64,000 nt of DNA from Sphingobium faniae (GCA_900100475.1 FMTU01000004.1:131501-195500), one strand, 5' to 3'; shown: positions 51,376-59,310, counted from the stretch's first letter. Translations and numbers: made by a program. The notes: generated by a model from the sequence alone, not told the origin.

Positions 51376-52179
51376 TCACGCCCCGGCCAGTGCCGCCAGC
51401 GCCGCTGCCTTTTGCCGCACCGGGCCGCGCATATCCTCGCCCACCAGCAGGCGCGGGGGCAGAGCCTTGCCATCCAGCGCAGTCAGGATCGCGTCGGCGA
51501 CCTGTTCCGGCGGACTGGCGGCGGTGGCGTAATAATCGTCCAGCACCGCCTTGCCCTGTCCCGACAGAAAGCCATAGTCGGCGATGCGCGCCTGCGCCTC
51601 GCGCGTGCCGTGGCTGATGAAACGGGTGGCGATTGCGCCCGGTTCGACCAGCATCGCGTGGATGCCGAAGGCCGCGACTTCCAGCGCCAGCGTTTCGGTC
51701 AGCCCCTCCAGCGCGAACTTGCTGGCGCAATAGGCGCCCAGTCCCGGCGTGCCGTTCAGGCCGCAGCCGGACGAAAGCTGCACGATGATGCCCGCGCCGC
51801 GTTCCCGGAAATGCGGCAACAGCGCCTGCGTCAGCGCCCAGGGGCCGAACAGGTTGACGTCGAACAGCGCGCGCGCTTCGTCCAGGCCGACCTCCTCGAC
51901 CGCGCCAAACAGGCTCTGTCCCGCATTGTTCACCAATATGTCGATCGGCCCGGTGGCAAGGGCGCGCTGCGCCAGATCGGCAACTTGCCGTGCATCGCTC
52001 ATGTCGGCGACAAGGCCGGTCGCGCGGCCCGCTCCATCCGCTTCGAACCGGGCGAGCGTTTCGGTATCGCGGCCCGTGCCGATGACATGATCGCCCCGCG
52101 CCAGCGCCGCTTTGGCCAGCGCCGCGCCGATGCCGCTCGAAATGCCGGTGATCAGCCAGCGCCGTCCGTTGGAAGTCAT
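51376..52179 (-). CDS. Short-chain dehydrogenase/reductase
   Basis: 267 residues. ITGISSGIGAALAKAALARG, NNAGQSLFG and AYCASKFALEGL, with QLSSGCGLNGTPG before the Tyr, follow the classical pattern; the protein resembles the retinol/17-beta-hydroxysteroid-type SDRs annotated as oxidoreductases with a TGISSGIG loop. The ATGA at 52176-52179 couples it to the MFS transporter upstream. The substrate is unknown. Confidence 0.9.
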   Translation of the reverse strand: MTSNGRRWLITGISSGIGAALAKAALARGDHVIGTGRDTETLARFEADGAGRATGLVADMSDARQVADLAQRALATGPIDILVNNAGQSLFGAVEEVGLDEARALFDVNLFGPWALTQALLPHFRERGAGIIVQLSSGCGLNGTPGLGAYCASKFALEGLTETLALEVAAFGIHAMLVEPGAIATRFISHGTREAQARIADYGFLSGQGKAVLDDYYATAASPPEQVADAILTALDGKALPPRLLVGEDMRGPVRQKAAALAALAGA

Positions 52180-53408
52180 GCTTGTCTCTCCTGATTATCA
52201 TATGCTGCGCCGCCCCGGCCCAGCAGGGCGCGGACGCCCAGCCCCGCGCCGATTGCCAGCAGCACCAGTCCGAACAGGATGAACAGGCCCGACAGGCCCG
52301 CCACCCCGCGCATCCAGGCGGCGATGAAGGGGAAGGCGAGCTGCGCGCCGAACATCACGCCATTGGCCAGGCCGATCGCCTGCGCGCTCAGATGCGGCGG
52401 GCTGATGGCCATGGCCGTCGCGCTGACATTGGGGGCCATGATCGCGACCATCGCGCCGCTCACCACCACGCCGGCGGTGAATATCGGCATGGATGTGCTG
52501 GTGCCCGCGATCGCCAGCCCCGCGCCCATGGCGAGCATCGACACAGCCCACACGCCATACAGGCCCATCGCCCGATGCGCCCGGCCATAGCAGGCGGACG
52601 CCGCCACCGCCGCGACAGACCCGATGGTCACGGGCACCGCCAGCAACTTTGTATCGGTGATGCCCAACTGCGCCAGATAGAGCGGCGCATAGATCGGCCC
52701 GATCAACATACCCATGCCCGCCAGCGCCGCGATCAGCAGCAGGAAAGCCATGGCCGGCCCGATCAGTCCGCTCCTTACCTGCCCCGTTTGCGCCACGGCC
52801 GGATCGCGCGGCGCCGCGACGCCCAGCCAGCGCGGCAGCATCAGCACGGGCAGCAGCACCGGCAGCGCCAGCAGGTTGACGAGGAAGGCCAGCCGCCAGC
52901 CATGATGGCCGATCACGCCGATCAGCGGAAAGAGCAGGATCGCCGTTGCCCCACCCACGACCGAGAACCAGCCGAACATCCCCATGCGGATATCGGACCG
53001 CAGCGCGCCCAGTCCCGCCAGCGACCCGGTAAAAATCGCCGACAGCGCCAGCCCCAGCACGACTCGCGCCGCCAGTATCGCCCAGAGCGAATCGAGTATC
53101 GCCGGCGCCGCCCCGGCGGCCGCGAACAGCAGCAGCGCGGGCAGGAACACCGCCCGGCATCCAAAGCGCGCGATCAACGCGCCCGCGATCGGTGCGCCCA
53201 GCGCAAAGGCAAAACCGGCGAGCGTGCCGACCAGCTCGGTCATCAATACGACATGGGGTGTGCCGGCGAAGGCCCGCTCGATCTGCGGCAGGACCAGTCC
53301 GGGCGAAAACAGCCCGACCGTCGTGAACATCCCGCAGGCGAGCAGCGCGAATATGCCCATCCGTGGCAAGGTGACGCCATCTGTCCCGCCCGCTGCATTG
53401 CCGTGCAT
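52176..53408 (-). CDS. Major facilitator superfamily transporter
   Basis: 410 residues with about 12 hydrophobic segments. The loop between segments 2 and 3 (APIAGALIARFGCRAVFLPA) and the symmetrical one in the second half fit the MFS. It would export or import a small organic molecule across the inner membrane. It is divergent from the EthD-like gene at 53606 and coupled to the SDR at 51376. The cargo is unknown. Confidence 0.9.
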   Translation of the reverse strand: MHGNAAGGTDGVTLPRMGIFALLACGMFTTVGLFSPGLVLPQIERAFAGTPHVVLMTELVGTLAGFAFALGAPIAGALIARFGCRAVFLPALLLFAAAGAAPAILDSLWAILAARVVLGLALSAIFTGSLAGLGALRSDIRMGMFGWFSVVGGATAILLFPLIGVIGHHGWRLAFLVNLLALPVLLPVLMLPRWLGVAAPRDPAVAQTGQVRSGLIGPAMAFLLLIAALAGMGMLIGPIYAPLYLAQLGITDTKLLAVPVTIGSVAAVAASACYGRAHRAMGLYGVWAVSMLAMGAGLAIAGTSTSMPIFTAGVVVSGAMVAIMAPNVSATAMAISPPHLSAQAIGLANGVMFGAQLAFPFIAAWMRGVAGLSGLFILFGLVLLAIGAGLGVRALLGRGGAAYDNQERQA

Positions 53409-53605
53409 CCCGCCCTCCTGTTATTTTGCAGACAGGCGTCTCAGAAAAACCGGGGGCAGGCAATCGGGCGGGACGGATCTGCCCGGCAGGTAACGCATCC
53501 GTGATCAGCTTGGCCGCGCCGCTTCCTTTCGCTCGCCGTCACGGCGAAAGCGGGAACTGCATGATCCGAAGCGATTCGTCGCGACAAGCCGGACGGGGAG
53601 AGAAG

Positions 53606-54220
53606 ATGAAGCGCGTCATCCTGCTGCGCGGGCCGCGATCCGGGACGGTCGACGCCGCTCCCGGCTGGGCGGCGGCCCAGCCCTGGGCCGCCGACGCGAC
53701 CCGCATCGTCGTCCATGTCGGCTTCTCCGCGCCGGTCGAGCCGGGTGGCGCGGACAGGCCCCCTGCCTATGACGCGGTGATCGAACTCTGGTCCGACGCC
53801 GCGCCCGATATCGACGCCTTGCACGCGGACTGGGCAGAGGCGACGATCCGCTCGTCCGCCCAAGTAATCGGCAAGCCGGCAGCCCGGCCCGTGCCGGTCG
53901 GCATCACGCCGGGCCTCTCGCAACTTTCCTTCATCCGCGCGATCGACGGCCTGCCGCTCGCCGAGGCCGAGCGTCATTGGGACGAGCATATCCCGCTCGC
54001 GCGCGCCATCCACATCGGCATGAACCGCTATGTGCAGGACCGGCTTTCGCCGCCCGATCCCTGGTTTGGCATGGCGCATCTTCATTTCCCCGACGAAGCG
54101 GCGCTGCGCGACGGGCTGTTCCGCAGCCCCGAGGATGTCGCCGTCATCAACGCCGACGTTGCGGAATTCGTCAGCGATTACGCCACCATGCTCGCCATCG
54201 AGCATGTGGTGAAGGGATAG
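53606..54220 (+). CDS. EthD-like dimeric alpha/beta-barrel protein
   Basis: 204 residues from the ATG at 53606, preceded by GGGGAGAGAAG; the frame is open back to 53426. The second half (RHWDEHIPLARAIHIGMNRY, FGMAHLHFPDEAALRDGLF) matches the ferredoxin-like EthD fold; the first half is a weaker copy (TRIVVHVGFSAP, YDAVIELWSD). Related proteins support P450 or polyketide steps, or act as small isomerases. It lies 15 bases before the SDR at 54236 and is cotranscribed. Confidence 0.78.
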   Translation: MKRVILLRGPRSGTVDAAPGWAAAQPWAADATRIVVHVGFSAPVEPGGADRPPAYDAVIELWSDAAPDIDALHADWAEATIRSSAQVIGKPAARPVPVGITPGLSQLSFIRAIDGLPLAEAERHWDEHIPLARAIHIGMNRYVQDRLSPPDPWFGMAHLHFPDEAALRDGLFRSPEDVAVINADVAEFVSDYATMLAIEHVVKG

Positions 54221-54235
54221 AGGGAGAAGACAGAC

Positions 54236-55030
54236 ATGGACCTTGGCCTGACAGGCAAGCGCGCGCTGGTGACGGGCAGCAGTTCCGGCATCGGCGCAGG
54301 CATAGCACGGCTGCTGGCGGCGGAAGGCTGCGCCGTCGTCGTCCACGGCCGCGACGCCGACAAGGCGCAGGCGGTGGCCGATGCGATCGGCGGCGTGGCG
54401 ACCGTCGCGATCGGCGACCTGTCCACCAACGAAGGCGCGGACGCCGTTGCGGCGGCGGCGGGTGACGTGGACATTCTCGTCAACAATGCGGGCGGCGCGG
54501 TCGGCACGTCGGCCATGCACTGGACGCAGGTGGACGAGGCCGGTTGGGAAGGCACCTATCAACTCAACGCCATCGCCGCCGCGCGCATGGTCCGCCGCCT
54601 GCTGCCCGCGATGCAGGCGAAGGGCTGGGGCCGCATCATCAACGTCGCGAGCGCTGCGGCGACGCAGCCCATTGCCTTTGGCCCCGACTATGGCGCGGCC
54701 AAGGCGGCGATGCTGAACATGACGGTCAGCCTTGCCAAGGCGCTCGGCCCCTGCGGCGTCACCGCGAACAGCGTCAGCCCCGGCATGATCCTGACCCCGG
54801 CGGTTGAAACATGGCTCGGCAACCTCAAGCAGACCATGGGCTGGGGCGACATATCGTTCGAGGAGGCCGAGGCCCGCGCCGCGCGCGACCTCACGCCCAT
54901 CCCGGTCGGCCGCATCGGCCGGGTTGAGGAGATCGCCCACATCGTCTGCATGATCGCCAGCCCGCAGGCCGGCTATATGACCGGCGCGAACGTTCGCATG
55001 GATGGCGGACAGGTGCAGAGCGTGAACTGA
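54236..55030 (+). CDS. Short-chain dehydrogenase/reductase
   Basis: 264 residues. TGSSSGIGAGIARLLAAEG, NNAGGAVG and PDYGAAKAAMLNM carry the signatures, with NVASAAATQP before the Tyr. The charge pattern after the second strand (VHGRDADK) suggests NADP. It is in the rightward operon with the EthD-like gene and the SDR at 55076, each preceded by a good ribosome-binding site. Confidence 0.9.
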   Translation: MDLGLTGKRALVTGSSSGIGAGIARLLAAEGCAVVVHGRDADKAQAVADAIGGVATVAIGDLSTNEGADAVAAAAGDVDILVNNAGGAVGTSAMHWTQVDEAGWEGTYQLNAIAAARMVRRLLPAMQAKGWGRIINVASAAATQPIAFGPDYGAAKAAMLNMTVSLAKALGPCGVTANSVSPGMILTPAVETWLGNLKQTMGWGDISFEEAEARAARDLTPIPVGRIGRVEEIAHIVCMIASPQAGYMTGANVRMDGGQVQSVN

Positions 55031-55075
55031 GGACGCGAAAGCGGGCGAAGAAAACAGCAACGAAAAGAGGGCATT

Positions 55076-56113
55076 ATGACGGATATTCGGTTCGACGGCC
55101 GCGTCGCGATCATCACGGGGGCGGGGAACGGCCTGGGCAAGGACTATGCCCTGGAACTGGCCCGGCGCGGCGCGAAAGTGGTGGTCAACGATCTGGGCGG
55201 CAGCGGGTCGGGACAGGGCGAATCGCACAATGCCGCCGATCTGGTGGTGCAGGAGATTCGCGACGCGGGCGGCGAGGCGGTCGCCAATTATGACAGCGTC
55301 TCGACCCGTGCGGGCGGGGCGGCGATCGTGCAGACCGCGCTCGACGCCTTCGGCAAGGTCGATATCTGCATCAACAATGCAGGCTTCCTGCGCAACGCCC
55401 GGTTCGAGGACCTGACCGACCAGCAAATCGACGCCATCATCGACGTGCATCTGAAGGGCGCGATCTATGTCGCCCAGCCCGCCTACAAGGCGATGCGCGC
55501 CAACGGCTATGGCCGCTTCCTGTTCACCGGATCGGCATCGGCGATGTTCGGCCATGCCTGGCAGGCCAATTATGCGGCGGCCAAGGGCGGCCTGATGGGC
55601 CTTAGCCATATCGTCGCGATCGAGGGTTCGGCCTATGGCATCACCTCCAACCTCCTGATGCCCACTGCCCAGTCGCGGCTGGCGGCGGAAATGGACGCCG
55701 GCTTCATGGAGATTCCAGCCTTTGCCGAATCGGTGCAGGGTGCCGACTATGCCGCCAGCGCGGACCGGATCGAGGTGCCGTTCAACACCCCGCTGGTCGT
55801 CTATCTGGTCAGCGAGCAATGCACCTCCACCCACGGCATCTATTCGCAGAATAGCGGCCGCTATGCCAAGGTGCGCATCAATGCCGCCGACGGCTGGGTC
55901 GCGCCGATGGGGTCGACCCCGCCCAGCGCGGAGGATATCGCGGCGCATTGGGACGCGATCACCGACCCCGCCGTCAGCCATGAGCCGCTTACCGTCTATG
56001 ACGAGTTCACCGCTGAAAGGAGACACGAGACCTTAGAGACGGGATCAAACGGGATTGTGCGGGGGCAACCGGGATGGAACCCGCAAAAAATCGGGCTTTT
56101 CGTGGTTTTGTGA
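55076..56113 (+). CDS. Long SDR of the MFE-2 type with prophage-derived C-terminal tail
   Basis: 345 residues as read. TGAGNGLGKDYALELARRG, VVNDLGGSGSGQGE, NNAGF and NYAAAKGG place it with the genes at 16951 and 48550. The family is about 300-310 long; here the sequence loses family character after TVYDEFTAERR (about residue 315) and continues into prophage DNA to the TGA at 56111-56113. The catalytic core is complete, so activity may persist. AAAGGAGA at 56016-56023 looks like the ribosome-binding site of a following host gene now cut off by the insertion. Confidence 0.82.
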   Translation: MTDIRFDGRVAIITGAGNGLGKDYALELARRGAKVVVNDLGGSGSGQGESHNAADLVVQEIRDAGGEAVANYDSVSTRAGGAAIVQTALDAFGKVDICINNAGFLRNARFEDLTDQQIDAIIDVHLKGAIYVAQPAYKAMRANGYGRFLFTGSASAMFGHAWQANYAAAKGGLMGLSHIVAIEGSAYGITSNLLMPTAQSRLAAEMDAGFMEIPAFAESVQGADYAASADRIEVPFNTPLVVYLVSEQCTSTHGIYSQNSGRYAKVRINAADGWVAPMGSTPPSAEDIAAHWDAITDPAVSHEPLTVYDEFTAERRHETLETGSNGIVRGQPGWNPQKIGLFVVL

Positions 56114-56454
56114 AGTCAGCCGGGCGGTTTGGGCTGTGTCTATAGTGAAGGGCCAAATAGACAGCCCAGAGACCAGAGCATTTAGAGTACGGTGCGTTTC
56201 GGCGATTTTAAGAAGGGGTTGCCGCGAAAGCCTCCTAAACCCCCAAAAAAGGGCTTTCAAAGCCTCTTAATGGCATTTTGAGAGTGGCATCGCTGCCCGC
56301 GATATGGGCCATCGGGTGAAAAGAAGTGGGACCGGGCAGGTCCCACTTTGAATTTGAGGGTCCCAGTTTCGAAAATCGGCGGAAATCGGGGCGCGGCGGC
56401 GATCCATGCCACCCTACGGCCCCTCATCACCGTCGATGGAAGTGGGCCGAATTT
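56041..56454. other. Gene-free prophage left end
   Basis: Some 400 bases without a credible gene. It contains the probable left terminus, three similar motifs that may be transposase sites (GTTTTGTGAAG at 56105, ATTTTAAGAAG at 56205, ATTTTGAGAG at 56275) and a terminator at 56324-56348. The transposase-site idea is an inference from spacing and position only. Confidence 0.5.
56324..56348 (-). terminator. Rho-independent terminator of the leftward prophage operon
   Basis: AAGTGGGACC pairs perfectly with GGTCCCACTT around a five-base loop; on the leftward strand the stem is followed by CTTTTC. It lies 107 bases beyond the last leftward gene. Confidence 0.75.
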
Positions 56455-56643
56455 TCAGCGGGGATTCCCGTCGCCCTTTTCCAGCGTTTCCACCACACCA
56501 TCCAGAATGCCGATGGCGAACGCGGCTTCGTCGCGGGTCAGGGTGACAGATTGCGCGTCCGGCTCTTCCAGCTTGGCGCGCAATCTCTTCGACAGGGCTT
56601 GAGCGTCCTTCCAGATGGCCGCTTCCCATCTCTGTTTGTCCAT
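56455..56643 (-). CDS. Small hypothetical prophage protein
   Basis: 62 residues (MDKQRWEAAIWKDAQALSKR...). It is predicted to be helical, with two charged helices and no signal peptide. It is the last gene of the leftward prophage operon, three bases after the XRE-like gene. Function not recognised. Confidence 0.6.
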   Translation of the reverse strand: MDKQRWEAAIWKDAQALSKRLRAKLEEPDAQSVTLTRDEAAFAIGILDGVVETLEKGDGNPR

Positions 56644-56646
56644 GGC

Positions 56647-56970
56647 TTATGCTCCTCTGATGAGCAGTTCCAGATCGGGCAGCGATGCTATGATATCGGA
56701 CGGCTGGACGCCATAGGCGGCGGCCAGGGCGAGAAGCTCGCTATGCCGGACCGGATAACCGTAGGACAGGTGAAATAGCCGGTCCATCTCAATGCCGCTC
56801 AATCGAGCCAGCTTGACGTAAGGCAGCCCGCTCTGGTGATGCCATGCATCAAACCATCTCGACCCGGTCGCGATCGCCAGCGCAACCGGATGATCCGGCC
56901 CATAAGGCATGTAGGATTGCGAGCGGTCGATTGGACGCTCTCCCTTGTGGCGGCGGCGGATAGCCATCAA
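56647..56970 (-). CDS. Small protein with an XRE-like helix-turn-helix region
   Basis: 107 residues. The C-terminal part (LARLSGIEMDRLFHLSYGYP, then RHSELLALAAAYGVQPSDII) reads like the recognition half of a Cro/C1-type helix-turn-helix; the N-terminal 45 residues are not recognised. It overlaps the next upstream gene by four bases (56967-56970). It could be an accessory regulator of the lysogen. Confidence 0.6.
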   Translation of the reverse strand: MMAIRRRHKGERPIDRSQSYMPYGPDHPVALAIATGSRWFDAWHHQSGLPYVKLARLSGIEMDRLFHLSYGYPVRHSELLALAAAYGVQPSDIIASLPDLELLIRGA

Positions 56971-57278
56971 CGCATCCTCCCTTCGCGCCGGGCGATGATG
57001 CGTTCGATACGGGACAGCGGCGACGGCTCGATCTCTTTTGAGCGAGGCGGAACCACCTCACGCGGCAGAACCGGGACAAGCTCATGCGTTGTCCAGATTT
57101 CGGCCAAAGCGTGCATGAAGAGCGGACGATCCTTACCCGGCTCCGGTTCATGTTCATCCCATTGGGCAAAGCCCGCGTCGATGGCATCGGTCTGCGCCTG
57201 GTCAAGCGTCGGCCGCCATGGTGCCTTGGCCTTCCCCCCTACGCCAAAGCAAAAAGCAGGGTCACGCCGCCGCACCAT
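56967..57278 (-). CDS. Hypothetical prophage protein
   Basis: 103 residues from the ATG at 57278, which overlaps the upstream stop as TGATG. The sequence (LDQAQTDAIDAGFAQWDEHE, then LPREVVPPRSKEIEPSPLSR) shows no known motif. The C-terminus is basic (RIERIIARREGRMR). Its tight position inside the operon supports that it is real. Confidence 0.6.
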   Translation of the reverse strand: MVRRRDPAFCFGVGGKAKAPWRPTLDQAQTDAIDAGFAQWDEHEPEPGKDRPLFMHALAEIWTTHELVPVLPREVVPPRSKEIEPSPLSRIERIIARREGRMR

Positions 57279-57517
57279 CACAGCGCCAGCCAATCCACTT
57301 CCGCCTCAGCCAGAGCGTCGTGCATCTCAGGCGGAGCGCCGACCGTGTTAAGGCGCTTCGAGACCGCCTTGAAATCTCCATCACGGGGAAAGCCAGGATC
57401 GCGGAAGGCATTGCGGGCCAATTCCCCGATATCGTCATCCCGCTTGATCTGGGCGAGCAGGTAAGTGCCGAAAGGTTCCTTCCGACTGGCAAACTGGGAC
57501 GGATTTGCATGTTGCAT
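57278..57517 (-). CDS. YozE-like SAM-like-fold protein
   Basis: 79 residues. FGTYLLAQIKRDDDIGELAR, then NAFRDPGFPRDGDFKAVSKR, follows the YozE pattern (short helix, DDI-x-ELA, D-x-x-FP, a closing helix), a small all-helical fold of unknown function found in Firmicutes and phages. GGAGGAACAAG stands before the ATG at 57517; a second ATG four codons on is possible. It is first in the leftward accessory operon. Confidence 0.7.
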   Translation of the reverse strand: MQHANPSQFASRKEPFGTYLLAQIKRDDDIGELARNAFRDPGFPRDGDFKAVSKRLNTVGAPPEMHDALAEAEVDWLAL

Positions 57518-57585
57518 CTTGTTCCTCCTTCACCGACTCGATGCCGGTGAAGGAATGAGAACATAAAGAGAACGAAAGAGTCAAT

Positions 57586-57954
57586 TCACAGGCAAGATTG
57601 CACCACATTCTGCGTCTTTTCGACCCATGCCTTGGGAGCTTGGAAAGCGATTGTTCTCTGTTCGCCATCATCCCGCAGCAGCACGGCACTGAATATCATG
57701 CTGGTTATCTCGGTTTCCGTGCCGATATAGACAAATGTTTGCCGTTCTCCGTGAAGCGTAGAGGGCAAAAACCATCTACCCAGCCCTACGCCTACACACC
57801 ATTCGAGTGCTTCCAAGCTCTTCGAACTGGTGAACTGAGGGGCTGGCATCTTATCAAGCCGTCCTTGGATAGTGTCAGCATGGGCTATCGATGCTACACT
57901 AATGGTCACCGCAACCAGGCCGAGCTTTGCAGCAACAGATAATAAAAATCGCAT
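57586..57954 (-). CDS. Small exported hypothetical protein (prophage moron candidate)
   Basis: 122 residues from the ATG at 57954. MRFLLSVAAKLGLVAVTISV ending with ASIAHA is a clear Sec signal peptide. The mature part has two Cys (EWCVGVGLGRWF and the penultimate CL), perhaps one disulfide. It is more AT-rich than the host genes nearby. It lies between the accessory operon and the repressor, a usual place for genes expressed in the lysogen. Function not recognised. Confidence 0.65.
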   Translation of the reverse strand: MRFLLSVAAKLGLVAVTISVASIAHADTIQGRLDKMPAPQFTSSKSLEALEWCVGVGLGRWFLPSTLHGERQTFVYIGTETEITSMIFSAVLLRDDGEQRTIAFQAPKAWVEKTQNVVQSCL

Positions 57955-57991
57955 GTAATCCCCCCTCATGGCCGCTCCACCGGCGCGCCCA

Positions 57992-58708
57992 TCAAATGCG
58001 CTGTAAGAATTTGCCCAAGATACGCGCGATCGGAACGAACTGGTCGTCGCTCACCTCGTCCGGCGTGATGACGTCTTCCTCACCACGCTCTCGCGGACGG
58101 AGAGAATAGCGCGCCACCTTTAAGCCGTTCTCGCGCCGCCAGATGACAATGTATCCATCTACCAACTCCGTTGGCTCGCATTCGCGGCAAAACACCAAGT
58201 CGCCCTCATACAGGTCCTTGTCACCCAAGCGGCTATGATAGTCGGATAAAAGACGCACCAGATAAAGTTCCGAGGCTGTGCCAAGCGTTCTATTCAGCCA
58301 GTCCTTTCGGAACGGCGTCCACGATTGAACAGGCCCTTTGCCTGTATCAGTGATGTTCCGCAAATCGAAGAAAGGCACCCGTTCCCATTCAGCGTCATCG
58401 GCGTCGATCACCGCCGATGTTTGCGTCTTAGGCCGCCGATTGAGCGCAAGCCATTCCGCTGGAACGTCCAATGCCTCCGCTATTGGAAACAAATATTCCG
58501 CTCCTGGGGTTTTTCCAGAGCGTAGATAGTCGCTTATGCGCTTCTCGGGGACGCCGCTCGCGGAGGATAAATCCCTGTTTTTCCATCCCTTCGCTTCCAT
58601 CGCAGCGGCCAGACGGTCTTTAAACAGATTTCCGCCTTCTGGGGCTTGATAATCCGCCAATGCGGAACTATTCTCCGCAAGTGAGGATTTAGCAGAAGGT
58701 TTAGCCAT
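57992..58708 (-). CDS. Prophage repressor: XRE helix-turn-helix plus LexA-like S24 domain
   Basis: 238 residues if started at the ATG 58708. The helix-turn-helix spans roughly 28-80 (FKDRLAAAMEAKGWKNRDLS, ASGVPEKRISDYLRSGKTPG). The C-terminal half (PTELVDGYIVIWRRENGLKV and LGDKDLYEGDLVFC) fits the S24 peptidase-like dimerisation fold; the usual Ser-Lys pair cannot be placed with certainty. It would keep the prophage silent and may respond to RecA. The start overlaps that of the Ner-like gene on the other strand, and the early promoter lies inside its 5' end; a TTG start at 58660 is an alternative. Confidence 0.82.
   Translation of the reverse strand: MAKPSAKSSLAENSSALADYQAPEGGNLFKDRLAAAMEAKGWKNRDLSSASGVPEKRISDYLRSGKTPGAEYLFPIAEALDVPAEWLALNRRPKTQTSAVIDADDAEWERVPFFDLRNITDTGKGPVQSWTPFRKDWLNRTLGTASELYLVRLLSDYHSRLGDKDLYEGDLVFCRECEPTELVDGYIVIWRRENGLKVARYSLRPRERGEEDVITPDEVSDDQFVPIARILGKFLQRI
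58646..58674 (+). promoter_or_regulatory. Prophage early promoter
   Basis: TTGATA (58646-58651), a 17-base spacer and TATTCT (58669-58674) make a near-consensus sigma-70 promoter directed at the Ner-like gene and early operon. An operator fills the spacer and another overlaps the likely start point, as expected for repression. Confidence 0.7.
58653..58687. promoter_or_regulatory. Two prophage operators of the TCCGC-N4-GCGGA type
   Basis: TCCGCCAATGCGGA at 58653-58666 lies between the -35 and -10 boxes; TCCGCAAGTGAGGA at 58674-58687 covers the start point with one mismatch. Their 21-base centre spacing, two helical turns, puts them on one face of the DNA. Confidence 0.65.
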
Positions 58709-58724
58709 GAGGCCACCCCCCAAT

Positions 58725-58976
58725 GTGAAGCACGACGTTTATTGCGTCATTCGGAAACGATATGGATCGATCCCTGCGTTCGAACGCGAAAAAGGACTTT
58801 ATCGGCGCTCGGTCACGGACGTCCTCTGCGGGAAAAAATCCCGTAAGACGCAAGAAGCTGTGGCCGCAGAAATTGGTCATACTGTCGAATCCCTATTCGG
58901 CGGAACGCAATCCGCAGTTGCGGACATTAGCGAAACCATAACCCCTTCGCACCGTATAAATGCGGAGGTCCGATAG
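58725..58976 (+). CDS. Ner-like winged-helix regulator
   Basis: 83 residues from the GTG at 58725 (VKHDVYCVIRKRYGSIPAFE); an ATG at 58707 would add six residues but overlaps the repressor start. The sequence REKGLYRRSVTDVLCGKKSR followed by AVAAEIGHTVESLFG matches the Ner/Nlp DNA-binding family. In Mu, Ner shuts down early transcription and the repressor promoter. A third operator copy lies inside its 3' part. Confidence 0.72.
   Translation: MKHDVYCVIRKRYGSIPAFEREKGLYRRSVTDVLCGKKSRKTQEAVAAEIGHTVESLFGGTQSAVADISETITPSHRINAEVR
58911..58924. promoter_or_regulatory. Third prophage operator, perfect palindrome
   Basis: TCCGCA-GT-TGCGGA is a perfect dyad of the same TCCGC-N4-GCGGA type, within the end of the Ner-like gene and about 245 bases downstream of the promoter copies, a distance suited to looping. 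Confidence 0.6.
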
Positions 58977-58999
58977 ACATGGCTCACCGCATTCCGCCG

Positions 59000-59287
59000 T
59001 CAATCATTGATGGGCCATCCCAGAGCGATCCGCAGTTCATCGAGAACACTGACAATCTGTGTCGCCTCCGTCCGCTTGCCAAAATCAGCCGCCGCACGGC
59101 TCATCGCTTCCGCAAGATCAATCGTTTCCTTCGCGCTGCCTGGGACAAGGCGGTCCGTTGCAACGATGTGAGCCAAAAGCACGCTTTTCAGGGCGTCAGT
59201 AGAGTTTTCGGACTGGGCCATAGTTTTGATTCGCACTTCCACGGGTTGAGCGAGAACGATCGTATCGCCCGCGCCATCTTCACGCAC
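59000..59287 (-). CDS. Hypothetical prophage protein (antisense alternative exists)
   Basis: 95 residues from a GTG at 59287. The composition (SVLLAHIVATDRLVPGSAKE, then TIDLAEAMSRAAADFGKR) is that of a normal helical protein. On the other strand, bases 58979-59311 form a 110-residue frame with GGAGG before its ATG and a TGATG overlap with the ParB-like gene, but with an odd His/Arg/Ser-rich sequence. Only one is likely to be real; I favour this one on composition, weakly. Confidence 0.4.
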   Translation of the reverse strand: MREDGAGDTIVLAQPVEVRIKTMAQSENSTDALKSVLLAHIVATDRLVPGSAKETIDLAEAMSRAAADFGKRTEATQIVSVLDELRIALGWPIND

Positions 59288-59310
59288 CGTCAGAATGAGG
59301 AGGCACGCTG

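Noticed and set aside
53441..56026. Leftward 861-codon frame
   Set aside because: It runs antisense through the EthD-like gene and two SDRs with intact active sites.
56055..56270. Small frames on both strands at the prophage left end
   Set aside because: No ribosome-binding sites and no family likeness; the region fits a phage terminus and regulatory DNA better.
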